This document shows, one piece after another, positions 44,601-51,912 of a DNA stretch of 64,000 nucleotides. The notes under the pieces were generated by a model that saw only the letters and a list, made by a program, of their open reading frames with translations, was not told the DNA's origin and did not search any database. The translations under genes were made by a program, and so were the position numbers. The stretch spans positions 434,001-498,000 of the forward strand of contig NZ_JAAKEJ010000001.1 in NCBI RefSeq assembly GCF_011039135.1. The letters are read 5' to 3'. The DNA comes from Desulfovibrio sp. ZJ209. GTDB taxonomy: Bacteria > Desulfobacterota > Desulfovibrionia > Desulfovibrionales > Desulfovibrionaceae. Within the stretch, counting starts at the first letter, position 1, and each line of letters opens with the position of its first letter.

Positions 44601-45163
44601 TGCGCGAGCTCTTTGCCGGCGCGCGGGTCAACTGCGCCGTCCTCGTGACCAGCGTGCGCGAGGTCGTCACCAAGCGCGGCGACCGCATGGCCTTCGTGGC
44701 CGTGGAAGATTTCACCGGCCATGCGGAAGTGACCTTCTTCCCCAGGGATTACGCCGAGGCGCGCGAGCTCATCAAAAGCGAGCAGCCGCTCTGCCTTACC
44801 GCGCGCCTGGAGAGCCAGGGCGAGGCCAACCCCGAAAATCCCGAGGAGGAGGATGCGGAAGCCCCGGCCGCGGAATGCAAGCTGCTCGGCCAGCGGGTTC
44901 GGCTGCTCGCCGATGTCTGCGCCGAGAGCGATTCGCCCATCGAGGTGGAAATCCCGGCGCACCGCCTCGGCCGGGCGGACATCCTCGCCCTGCGCAACAT
45001 CCTTGAGAGCCATGCCGGCGATGTGGAGGCCCGGGCCGTGGTCTGCCTGGACGGCTGCCACTGCCACTTGCGGCTCGGCGACGCCCTCAAGGTGCGCCCG
45101 GGGCCCGAGCTCACCCGCGCCCTCGCGGCCTGGTCCGCCGGTGACCAAAACGCGGTGGCGTAG
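41663..45163 (+). CDS. dnaE: DNA polymerase III subunit alpha
   Basis: 1166 aa, DnaE1 length. N-terminal PHP domain (HLHCHTEYSLLDGAI...DHGNLFG), palm with the catalytic DIDVDFCERRR, PDIDVD fingers, then helix-hairpin-helix, an OB fold (VNCAVLVTSVREVVTKRGDRMAFVAVEDFTGHAEVTFF) and a C-terminal tau-binding region. Replicative polymerase with intrinsic PHP proofreading remnants; no separate exonuclease motif is in it. A large antisense open frame of similar length is a GC artefact. The coding region ends at the AT-rich leader of mucR. Confidence 0.98.
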   Translation: MPDFVHLHCHTEYSLLDGAIRIRDLCARAKDNGMEACAITDHGNLFGAAYFYSACKDFGLKPILGCEVYTCADHTDRSPETGKLRNHLILLAQNDTGYHNLVKLVSHGFLEGFYYKPRVDKAQLRKYSEGLVCLSACIAGEIPRAVLADDMDKARALADEYAAIYPGRFYLELQSNGLPEQERVNTALMELAESARLPLVATNDCHYLEAGDADAHEVLLCIQTQTTMDDPRRMRFETRELYYKTAEEMERAFSHVPEALANTARIAESCNVELDFGHHYFPVYPLPEGASMESEFRRLAEEGLEKRLEAHPDRAHIDPDRYRERLQHEIAVILEMGFPGYFLIVQEFINWAKNHAIPVGPGRGSAAGSLVAWALKITNLDPLPYNLLFERFLNIERVSLPDIDVDFCERRRGDVIRHMVETYGEGSVAQITTFGTMKARGVVRDVGRALGMSFAETDRIAKLVPESLKMTIDRALEQEPELRRLREEDEQVRRLLDTAKRLEGLARHASTHAAGLVVSDRPMEEYLPLYLGKRGELVTQFDGPMTEKAGLVKFDFLGLKTMTLIQDTLDNIARQGAEPPDLDTLPLTDAPTYELYARGDTDGVFQVESSGMRQYLRMLRPNCFEDIIAMLALYRPGPLGSGMVDEFIKRKHGQVPVIYPHDSLGECLRDTYGVIVYQEQVMQIAQIIASYTLGGADLLRRAMGKKKPEAMARERVTFVAGAEKNGIAAEKANEIFDLMEKFAEYGFNKSHSAAYALISYFTAYLKVHHKVEFMAALLTSEMGNQDKLLKYVAACKDMGIEVRQPSVNESEREFSAREGSVVFGLGGIKNVGDEAIREIIEARREGGPYGSLFDMASRVNLRKVTKRVLESLIKGGACDCFGVPRAAMLAALDLVVLRAQKKARAMNSPQVSLLAMAPAQESAPLPGVGLDCPEAALPEMADDLKLKAEKEALGFFLTSHPLQPFHSEIPRLGLTTLEALRELFAGARVNCAVLVTSVREVVTKRGDRMAFVAVEDFTGHAEVTFFPRDYAEARELIKSEQPLCLTARLESQGEANPENPEEEDAEAPAAECKLLGQRVRLLADVCAESDSPIEVEIPAHRLGRADILALRNILESHAGDVEARAVVCLDGCHCHLRLGDALKVRPGPELTRALAAWSAGDQNAVA

Positions 45164-45678
45164 GGAATGCGGGCACGCTCGGGAACTTCCCTGCAGCTGC
45201 AAAATTGTTTTTTTATATAGAATATATTTATCGTATGTGCGTTCTGATGTGACGGACTGCATTACAGCATGTCACATATGGAAGTTCTGCGGGAAGGGCC
45301 ACCATCTTCGCCCTGTGGAACAGGCGTTGGAGGCGGGTGGAGCGCAACGTGGCACTTCCTGAAATGTTCCCCATGAGAAGGATTCCCCGTTCTCCCGGGC
45401 CAAAAACAGGTGGCTCTTAGCACTTCCCAATGAACAAAACGGAAGTGCTCTGCTGCGCAGGGGCGTCGAAAAATGGCAGTACAGCGCCTGCCCTTCCCCA
45501 GCCCATCAAATATTTTTCCTTGAAAGTCAGGGAGAAGAATTGACGCTGCCGGGAAGGTTGTGTAGCCTCTATCGGTGTTCGGTGGTAAATTTTGCCCGCG
45601 CGGTTGTCAGAGACATGTAGTTTTTCCGTGCTCAGGTTGCCGCACATTTTTTTCCTTTTAAAGACTGAGGTGAACATC
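45164..45678. other. 515-bp AT-rich leader before mucR
   Basis: No supported protein. It contains a palindrome CTGCAGCTGCA followed by a T run (a candidate dnaE terminator near 45191-45214), an ATGTGAC...GTCACAT dyad at 45247-45277, and a hairpin AGCACTTCC...GGAAGTGCT at about 45419-45451. This is the longest gene-free stretch beside an essential gene and its base composition differs sharply from dnaE. Some of it is probably the mucR promoter and control region. Confidence 0.6.
45247..45277. promoter_or_regulatory. ATGTGAC / GTCACAT dyad
   Basis: Perfect 7-bp arms separated by 17 bp. The half sites resemble CRP/FNR-type cores (TGTGA/TCACA) but the spacing is too long for one classical site. 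It may be an operator for MucR or a CRP-family protein. Confidence 0.4.
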
Positions 45679-46077
45679 ATGGACGATTATCTCAAAGAAG
45701 CGCTTGAAATTGCGCGTGCCCAGGCCGGTGTGCGTGTCATGAGTGAAGAGGAAGTCACGGCCTACATCCAGAAGCTCGCTGCCGGCATCCGCGCCATCGC
45801 GGAAGATGTCGTCCCCGATGAGATGGACTGTGCGGAAATGGCCCAGGAAGCCCGCAAGTCCATCAAGGAAAAATCCGTCACTTGCCTTGAATGCGGCAAG
45901 AGCTTCAAGATCCTCACGCGCCGGCACCTGGCGAGCCACGGGCTCGACAGCGCCGGCTACCGCGAAAAGTGGGGCCTGAAGAAAGACACGCCGCTCGTGT
46001 GCAAGTCGCTCCAGCGCGAACGCCGCAAGAAGATGAAAGACATGAAGCTGTGGGAAAAGCGCCGCAAGGCCAGCTAG
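45679..46077 (+). CDS. Ros/MucR-family zinc-finger regulator
   Basis: 132 aa. A helical N-terminal half and a single prokaryotic C2H2-type zinc finger: Cys69 and Cys72 (CLECGKSFKIL) with His83 and His87 (RRHLASH), followed by a basic, lysine-rich C-terminus. MucR/Ros proteins silence AT-rich DNA and control envelope and cell-cycle genes, mostly in alphaproteobacteria but also in Desulfovibrio. GAGGTGA precedes the ATG. The large AT-rich leader just before it is the kind of DNA such proteins bind, so autoregulation is plausible. Confidence 0.9.
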   Translation: MDDYLKEALEIARAQAGVRVMSEEEVTAYIQKLAAGIRAIAEDVVPDEMDCAEMAQEARKSIKEKSVTCLECGKSFKILTRRHLASHGLDSAGYREKWGLKKDTPLVCKSLQRERRKKMKDMKLWEKRRKAS

Positions 46078-46088
46078 GATACATCGGC

Positions 46089-46113
46089 AAGCCCGCCCCA
46101 CGGCGGGCTTTTT
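46089..46113 (+). terminator. Terminator after mucR
   Basis: AAGCCCGCC-ccac-GGCGGGCTT followed by TTT. Ends the mucR transcript ahead of the biotin genes. Confidence 0.9.
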
Positions 46114-46215
46114 CGTCTCCGCGGGCAACTGTCACCGATGCTTGTGGCGGGCGCGCCGGGGAAAACCGCCGAAGGCGCTTTCTGTTTTACTGATAGTTGC
46201 ATTCCTGGATACTGC

Positions 46216-47157
46216 ATGGGTTCTTTCTCTGTCACGGCCCCCGGGGAAGCGCTGGCACTGCTCGCGTTGCCCGATGCCGAGCTCTTTTCCCGCGCGGAAC
46301 AGCTCCGGCGCGAGGCCAGCGGGCATTCGGTGCATCTGTGCGCCATCATCAATATCCGCAGCGGCCATTGCGGCATGGATTGCCATTTTTGCGCCCAGAG
46401 CCGGCACAATCCCGTGCCGCAGGCCGGCTTTCCGCTGCTTGAAGAGGCTGTGCTGCGCGAGCGCATCCTCGACCTGGCGGCCACGCCGGTACGCCGCATC
46501 GGCCTTGTGGCGAGCGGCGCGGCGCTGGACGGCGAGGATTTTGAGCGCGTGCTCAGGCTTGTGGCGGCGTTGCCGGCCCCCGTGCGCGGGCGCCTCTGCG
46601 CCTCCTTCGGGCGGCTGGATGAAAAGCGCATGGCGCGCCTCGCCTCGTCTGGCATCACCCGTTACCACCACAATCTGGAGACCTCGGCGCACTACTATCC
46701 ACAGATATGCTCCACCCAACTCTGGGAGCAGCGCCGGGACACGGCGCGCCGCGCGCAGGCCGCGGGCCTCAGCCTCTGTTGTGGCGGTATTTTCGGCCTT
46801 GGTGAAACGTGGGAGGACCGTATCAGCGTGGCCTTCGCCCTGCGCGAACTGGGCGTCAGCCATGTGCCGCTGAATTTTCTCCATCCCCTACCCGGTACGC
46901 CGCTGGCAAGGCGGCCCCCTCTCCGCCCGGAGGAAGCCCTGCGCATCATCGCGGTGTTCCGGCATGTCCTGCCCGGGGCCGCGCTCCGCATCTGCGGCGG
47001 CCGCCCGCTGGCGCTCGGACGGCGGCAGGGGGAGATATTCGCCGCCGGCGCCAATGCGCTCATGACCGGCGACTACCTCACCACCAGCGGGGAAGCGCTC
47101 AGCCATGACCTTGACCTGATCGCCACCTGCGGCATGGAGGCGCCTCGTCGTGCCTGA
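46216..47157 (+). CDS. bioB: Biotin synthase
   Basis: 313 aa radical-SAM enzyme; inserts sulfur into dethiobiotin. The cluster motif is GHCGMDCHFCAQS (Cys52, Cys56, Cys59), followed by the YHHNLETSAHYYPQICST substrate region typical of BioB. Residues of the auxiliary 2Fe-2S site (cysteines in the FGRL...C and LCCGGIFGLGET regions) are present. ATG 46216 (MGSFSVTAPG) suits the usual BioB N-terminus; a longer frame from 46138 has no homology. The stop overlaps the start of the next gene by 8 bp, so biotin synthesis is one transcript. Confidence 0.9.
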   Translation: MGSFSVTAPGEALALLALPDAELFSRAEQLRREASGHSVHLCAIINIRSGHCGMDCHFCAQSRHNPVPQAGFPLLEEAVLRERILDLAATPVRRIGLVASGAALDGEDFERVLRLVAALPAPVRGRLCASFGRLDEKRMARLASSGITRYHHNLETSAHYYPQICSTQLWEQRRDTARRAQAAGLSLCCGGIFGLGETWEDRISVAFALRELGVSHVPLNFLHPLPGTPLARRPPLRPEEALRIIAVFRHVLPGAALRICGGRPLALGRRQGEIFAAGANALMTGDYLTTSGEALSHDLDLIATCGMEAPRRA

Positions 47158-49240
47158 GAGCGCCGCCCCCCTTCGCGCCGTCTTTGTGGCCGGCACGGGC
47201 ACGGATGTGGGCAAGACCGTGGTCACGGCCGGCCTCTTGCGCGCGTTGCACGGCCTCGGCGTGGCGGCGCAGGCGGTCAAGCCGGTTCAGACAGGCATCC
47301 CGGCTGCGGACAAGGCCCCCGGAGCACCCCTTGCCGGGGATGCCACGGTCTATACGGCGGCCGTGGCCGACCTGGCGGCCACATCACTTCCGCCCGCAGC
47401 GGTGCTCCGCACCTTCGCCCTCCCGGCCTCGCCCTTTTTGGCGGCGTCCGAAGAAGGCGCCATGCTGGACGCCGCCGGCCTTGCGCGTGATATCCGGGGG
47501 CACTGGGCGCGCGTGGCGCCTGCAGCCGAAGTGCTGCTTCTGGAGGCCGCGGGCGGCCTGCTGGCGCCGCTCAATGCGCGCGAGAGCATGCTGGACCTCA
47601 TGGCGAGGGTGGGCGCGCCGGTGGTCCTCGCCGTCCGCAACGAGCTGGGCGCGCTCAATCATGCCCTGCTTTCACTGGCGGCCTTGCAAGGGCGCGGCCT
47701 CGCGTTGGCCGGCCTCGCCATGGTGGAGCCGCCCCGCGCAGTGCGCGAGGCCAGCGGGAACCGTATTCTGGAAGACAATATCCGCTTTTTGCGCGACCGG
47801 CTGAAGCAGGACTGGCCCGGCGCCGTGCTCTGCCCCGTGCCGCAGGCGGAACTTTCCGCCCCGCAGGGGTGGGAGCTCGTAGCCCGGGCGCTCCTGCCGC
47901 TGGCGCGCGCGCTGTGGACAGGCCCGGTTCACCCCGGGGGCGCCAGTTCCGGCGACATGGAGTCCCGCGACCATGCCGCGCTCTGGCATCCCTATGCCTC
48001 GGCCACGCGCCTGCCGCCGCTGGAAACCGCGGCCCTGAGCCATGAGAACCGCATCGTCCTCGCCGACGGCCGGGAACTGGTGGACGGCATGTCCTCGTGG
48101 TGGGCCGCCGTGCACGGCTATAACCACCCGCGCCTCATCGCCGCCCTGCGCGCGCAAAGTAGCCGCATGCCGCACGTGATGTTCGGCGGCCTCACGCATG
48201 CGCCGGGGGTCATACTTGGGGAACGGCTGCTCGCCGCCATGCCGCCCGGCCTTTCGCGGCTGTTCTTCGCCGATTCCGGCTCCGTGGCCGTGGAAGTGGC
48301 CCTCAAGATGGCCCTCCAGTGCCAGCAGGGCAGGGGAGAGCGGCGGCGCACCCGTTTTCTCGCGCCGCGCGGCGGCTATCATGGCGACACGCTGGGGGCC
48401 ATGTCCGTCTGCGACCCGGTGACGGGCATGCACAGCCTCTTCGCCGGCCTCGTGCCGCAGCAGCGGTTCATGGAGCGCCCGTCCTGCCGCCTTGACGCGC
48501 CCTTTGCGGATGCCGCGCTCGACGACGCGCGCCGCGTTTTTGCCGAGCACGGCGACGAGATAGCCGCCGTCATCCTCGAGCCCGTGGTGCAGGGCGCCGG
48601 CGGCATGTGGTTCTACCATCCCGGCTATTTGCGGGGCCTTGCCGACCTGTGCCGCAAGGCCGGCGCGCTGCTCATCTTTGACGAGATCGCCACGGGCTTC
48701 GGCCGCACGGGCCGCTTCTTCGCCGCGGAGTGGGCCGGAGTCACCCCTGATATCCTCTGTTGCGGCAAGGCGCTCACCGGCGGCGTGCTGACCCTGGCGG
48801 CCACCGCCTGCACCGCGGCCGTGGCCGAAGACATCTGCCGCGAGGGTCGCGTCTTCATGCACGGGCCGACCTTCATGGGCAATCCGCTCGCCTGCGCGGT
48901 GGCCGGCGCCTCGCTTGACATCTTGGAGGAAGGGCACTGGCAGGAACAGGTGGCGGCGCTTGAGCGGCAACTTGCCCAAGGGCTCGCGCCCTGCCGTCAG
49001 TTCGAGGGCGTGGCCGACGTGCGCGTGCTCGGCGCCATCGGTGTGGTGGAAATGGAGGCCCCGGTCAACGGGCCGGCCCTGCAGCGCTTCTTTGTGGAGC
49101 GCGGCGTCTGGATCCGGCCTTTCGGCCAGCTTATCTACCTCATGCCGCCCTATATCACGCCGCCGGAAGACGTGGCGCGGCTCTGCGCGGCCGTGGCAGA
49201 GGCGGTGGCCGGGGGTGCCTGGCGCCTCGCGGACGGCTAG
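47150..49240 (+). CDS. BioD-BioA fusion (dethiobiotin synthetase + DAPA aminotransferase)
   Basis: 696 aa from GTG 47150, with GGAGG 10 bp upstream. Residues 1-255 are BioD: Walker A GTGTDVGKT and the second-motif EAAGGLLAPLN. Residues about 265-690 are BioA, a class III PLP aminotransferase: MSSWWAAVHGYNHP, DSGSVAVEVALKMA, IFDEIATGFGRTGRFF, and Lys540 in CCGKALTGG for PLP. The two consecutive steps (KAPA to DAPA to dethiobiotin) are fused, as in plant and fungal BIO3-BIO1 but in the order D then A. BioB follows the product step. bioF and bioC/H are not in the window. Confidence 0.93.
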   Translation: MPESAAPLRAVFVAGTGTDVGKTVVTAGLLRALHGLGVAAQAVKPVQTGIPAADKAPGAPLAGDATVYTAAVADLAATSLPPAAVLRTFALPASPFLAASEEGAMLDAAGLARDIRGHWARVAPAAEVLLLEAAGGLLAPLNARESMLDLMARVGAPVVLAVRNELGALNHALLSLAALQGRGLALAGLAMVEPPRAVREASGNRILEDNIRFLRDRLKQDWPGAVLCPVPQAELSAPQGWELVARALLPLARALWTGPVHPGGASSGDMESRDHAALWHPYASATRLPPLETAALSHENRIVLADGRELVDGMSSWWAAVHGYNHPRLIAALRAQSSRMPHVMFGGLTHAPGVILGERLLAAMPPGLSRLFFADSGSVAVEVALKMALQCQQGRGERRRTRFLAPRGGYHGDTLGAMSVCDPVTGMHSLFAGLVPQQRFMERPSCRLDAPFADAALDDARRVFAEHGDEIAAVILEPVVQGAGGMWFYHPGYLRGLADLCRKAGALLIFDEIATGFGRTGRFFAAEWAGVTPDILCCGKALTGGVLTLAATACTAAVAEDICREGRVFMHGPTFMGNPLACAVAGASLDILEEGHWQEQVAALERQLAQGLAPCRQFEGVADVRVLGAIGVVEMEAPVNGPALQRFFVERGVWIRPFGQLIYLMPPYITPPEDVARLCAAVAEAVAGGAWRLADG

Positions 49241-49255
49241 GGGGCGCCCAGCACT

Positions 49256-49474
49256 TCAGGCGTCGCCGGCTTTTTCCGGCATAAGGGCGGGATTGAGCCC
49301 GCGATAAATGAGCCGGGTGGCCGCCTCATCGGCGAGCTCGCCTATATCCATGAGCTTTTCCAGCAATTCCAGCAAATAATGGCGGTCGTTCTCGCAGCCG
49401 TCATGAAAGTCCTTTTCCAGCTCGCCCGAGCGGATGTAGTTCTCAAGTTCCTGCAAGTCTTCCATTTTCAGCAT
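49256..49474 (-). CDS. Small acidic protein of unknown function
   Basis: 72 aa, strongly acidic (ELENYIRSGELEKDF, LLELLEKLMDIGELADEAATRLIYRGLNP), mostly alpha-helical, one Cys and one His. ATG 49474 has AAGGAG 9 bp upstream, and its start overlaps the stop of the LpdD-like gene upstream (ATGCTGA), showing it is translated from the same message. I recognise no family. It may be an accessory protein for the LpdD-like protein. Confidence 0.6.
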   Translation of the reverse strand: MLKMEDLQELENYIRSGELEKDFHDGCENDRHYLLELLEKLMDIGELADEAATRLIYRGLNPALMPEKAGDA

Positions 49475-49857
49475 GGGTTGTCACTCCTTGTATGCAGGGA
49501 AGCAAGGCATGCCTCCACGAGCCGGCCGGCCAGCATTTCCACCGCGGCGAGCTCCTGCCGGGTGATGGCCTCGAAGTGGATGCCGCAGCTCACGCTCACC
49601 GCGCAGCCGAGCCCCGCGCAGAGTCGCCCGGCAACGAGGCCGGCAAGCGGCCCTTCGCGATGTCCCGGCCGCTCGCGTACCAGTGGCGCCTCCCCGGGCG
49701 CGGCCAGGGCCGTGGCCCCAGCATGCCCCGCGCCGCCGGCCAGAATGGCGTGCACATCGCGCCCCTGCGGGATGAGCCGGAGGGTGAGGTCGAGCCGGCC
49801 TTCCTTCACGCGAAATTCCTGCGGGAGACGCCGGCACGGCGCTGTCCTTTCATCCAT
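49468..49857 (-). CDS. LpdD/prenylated-flavin chaperone-like protein
   Basis: 129 aa. The pattern RLIPQGRDVHAILAGGAGHAGATALA...SVSCGIHFEAITRQELAAVEMLAGRLV matches the small third subunit (D) of gallate and 4-hydroxybenzoate decarboxylases, thought to help load prenylated FMN. No UbiD-type decarboxylase lies beside it, so it is an orphan accessory. ATG 49857 begins the family homology; the ribosome site is weak. Downstream of the Bcr/CflA exporter on the same strand (55 bp). Confidence 0.75.
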   Translation of the reverse strand: MDERTAPCRRLPQEFRVKEGRLDLTLRLIPQGRDVHAILAGGAGHAGATALAAPGEAPLVRERPGHREGPLAGLVAGRLCAGLGCAVSVSCGIHFEAITRQELAAVEMLAGRLVEACLASLHTRSDNPC

Positions 49858-49911
49858 GCGCAAGTGTAACGGAAACGCGCCGCCGCGCAAAGAGCCCGGC
49901 GCCCCTCAGGC

Positions 49912-51102
49912 TCAGTCCCGAGCGCGCCTCCGCAGCACGGCGAGCCACGCGGCGAGGCACAGGGCGGAAACGACCGTGGAAATGCAGCCCACGGCCAGTA
50001 TGGCGCCGGGCCACACCGAAAGGCTCGCCAGCAGCATGGACAGCGCGCCGAAGAGCAGGCCTGTGCAGTTGATGAGCGAGGAGACGATGCCGTTGTCGCC
50101 CTCGATGCTCTCCATCATCAGCACGGTCGAGGGCGCGCGCAGGGCGCTCCCCAACAGGGTGAGGAGCGCGAACAGCAGGGCGAAGGTCCACGGGCCGTGG
50201 CTTCCCCAGCAAATGACGCTGATGCCCGCAAGGCACATGGCAGAGAGGTGCCCGGCAAGCACGCGGTTCCTGTTCCAGTGGCGGAAAATACCCATGTGCA
50301 GGAAGGGTCCCAGCAGGGAAGCGGAGGCGTTGAGCGCGAAAAACAGGCTGTATTCCTGGGGGGACACGTGAAAGGTATCCTGAAAGATAAAGGCCGACAC
50401 CGCGAGGTAGGACATGAAAGGCATGGACATGGCCGAAAAGATGAGCAGCGGGTAGAGAAAGTTCCTGTGGCCGAGCGCCACGCCCATGCGCTTGAAAGTC
50501 GCCCCGAGGGTGAGGCCGCCGCTGCGGGGATGGGTCTCCCTGAGCCAGAGGGTGCCGATGAGCGCCGCCACGCCGCACAGGGCGAGGCAGAGGAAGATGC
50601 CCCGCCAGTCCACCATGAGCAAAAGCCAGCCACCGAGCACCGGGGCGGTGAGCGGCGCAATGATGACCGTGGCCTGCATGACGGTCACCACTTTTTCCAT
50701 GGAGCCGCCGCGCAGCACATCCTTGACGATGGCGAGTGACATGGCGCTGGCCGCCCCGCTGCCCACGGCCTGCACGCCGCGCCAGGCGAGAAAGGCCCCG
50801 ATGGAGCCCGTGAGGCAGAGGGCGATGCTGGAGACGATGTAGAGCAGGGAACCCGCCAACAGGACGGGCTTGCGGCCGTATCTGTCGCTTACCGGCCCCC
50901 AGAAGAGCATGGAGACGGCAAACAGCAGCATGAAGGTGCTGATGGTGGCGCTCGCGAGCTCGTTGGTGGTGGCGAAGGTGCGCGCTATGGAGGGGAGCGC
51001 CGGCAGGTACATGTCCGTGGAGATGGGGGCGAAGGCGCTCAAAAAGGACAGGTAGAGGATGAGAAAACGGTTGCCCGGGTAAAAGAGGCGGCGGTTTTTC
51101 AT
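49912..51102 (-). CDS. Bcr/CflA-family MFS exporter
   Basis: 396 aa with twelve hydrophobic helices. The MFS motif A equivalent after helix 2 is GPVSDRYGRKPVLL; the N-terminal LSAFAPISTDMYLPALPSIA is the Bcr/CflA signature. Proton-driven exporter of drugs such as bicyclomycin or of metabolites. An internal loop near residue 190 is rich in Arg/Gly. It precedes the LpdD-like gene, on the same strand. Substrate not known. Confidence 0.93.
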   Translation of the reverse strand: MKNRRLFYPGNRFLILYLSFLSAFAPISTDMYLPALPSIARTFATTNELASATISTFMLLFAVSMLFWGPVSDRYGRKPVLLAGSLLYIVSSIALCLTGSIGAFLAWRGVQAVGSGAASAMSLAIVKDVLRGGSMEKVVTVMQATVIIAPLTAPVLGGWLLLMVDWRGIFLCLALCGVAALIGTLWLRETHPRSGGLTLGATFKRMGVALGHRNFLYPLLIFSAMSMPFMSYLAVSAFIFQDTFHVSPQEYSLFFALNASASLLGPFLHMGIFRHWNRNRVLAGHLSAMCLAGISVICWGSHGPWTFALLFALLTLLGSALRAPSTVLMMESIEGDNGIVSSLINCTGLLFGALSMLLASLSVWPGAILAVGCISTVVSALCLAAWLAVLRRRARD

Positions 51103-51167
51103 GGCGCGAGCTTATGCCCCAAGCGGCGGGGTGGCAACTCGCCCTTCGGGGGCGCCGTGCGGGCGTC

Positions 51168-51710
51168 TCAATGCGCGGCGTATTTTCCCCTGCGGGGCAG
51201 CCTGAAGCGGCGCATGTCCGCGCCTTCCAGCTCCAGAAGCCGTATCTTCCGCTCAATGCCCCCGCCATAGCCGGTGAGGTCGCCGCCCGCGCCCACGACC
51301 CGGTGACAGGGGATGATGATGGAGATGGGATTGCGGCCCACGGCGCCCCCCACGGCGCGGCTGGACATGCGCTCCTTGTGCAGGGCTTGCGCGGCGTTAC
51401 GGGCGATGGCCCCATAGGTGGTCCATTCCCCGTAGGGGATGGCGCGAAGGAGGCTCCAGATGAGCTTCTGGAAGGGCGTGCCCGCGGGCGCCAACGGGAG
51501 GGCGCCGGTACCGGGCCTTTTGCCAGCGAAATAGGCGTCGAGCCATTCCCGGGCCAGCTTCAGGAGGGGGGCGTCGGGCCATTCCACCGCAGGGGCCGCC
51601 CCCATGGCCTCAAGGGCGGCCTCGCGCTCCAGCCACAGTCCCACCAGGGCTTCATCATCGCAGGCGAGGGCCAGTTCTCCGAGCGGGGAAAAATACCTAT
51701 CGATGTACAT
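51168..51710 (-). CDS. ogt: Methylated-DNA-protein cysteine methyltransferase
   Basis: 180 aa. Removes O6-methyl groups from guanine by irreversible transfer to its own Cys. The active site PCHRVVGAGGDLTGYGGG, and the helix-turn-helix TPFQKLIWSLLRAIPYGEWTTYGAIA that flips the base are intact. No Ada-type regulatory domain is fused. AAGGAGG precedes ATG 51710. It lies 65 bp upstream of the exporter gene on the same strand and may share its transcript. Confidence 0.93.
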   Translation of the reverse strand: MYIDRYFSPLGELALACDDEALVGLWLEREAALEAMGAAPAVEWPDAPLLKLAREWLDAYFAGKRPGTGALPLAPAGTPFQKLIWSLLRAIPYGEWTTYGAIARNAAQALHKERMSSRAVGGAVGRNPISIIIPCHRVVGAGGDLTGYGGGIERKIRLLELEGADMRRFRLPRRGKYAAH

Positions 51711-51841
51711 GTCGCCTCCTTGCGCTGGGGGGCGGCGAGCGTCCCCCCGGTCGTTTCGCCGAGCCTACAGGTTTTTTGCCGGGCCGTCCTCCTGCCCGCA
51801 TGGGCAGGGAAGGCATTCCGGTCCCGCGGCGCCTCCTTCCA

Positions 51842-51870
51842 TTGTCTTTCGGCGTGAGGTGCGGTAGCAT
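51842..51870 (+). promoter_or_regulatory. Candidate promoter of the S1-protein/degQ operon
   Basis: TTGTCT (51842-51847), 17-bp spacer, TAGCAT (51865-51870), 42 bp before the first ATG. Confidence 0.5.
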
Positions 51871-51912
51871 CAGCGACTTCATTCTCCACTGCGAGTTCAA
51901 GGAGCATACCAT

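Noticed and set aside
41447-45262. Very long minus-strand open frame (about 1270 codons) opposite dnaE
   Set aside because: It is antisense to a full-length, motif-complete DnaE; high GC in third positions makes such long shadow frames. No homology or ribosome site.
45417-45680. Minus-strand open frame with an AAAAGGA-like site, opposite the mucR leader
   Set aside because: Low-complexity and overlaps the mucR start and control region; composition resembles non-coding AT-rich DNA. Kept only as a possibility.
46138-46215. Extended N-terminus of bioB from an earlier ATG
   Set aside because: The added residues do not resemble any BioB N-terminus, and the start at 46216 fits the family.
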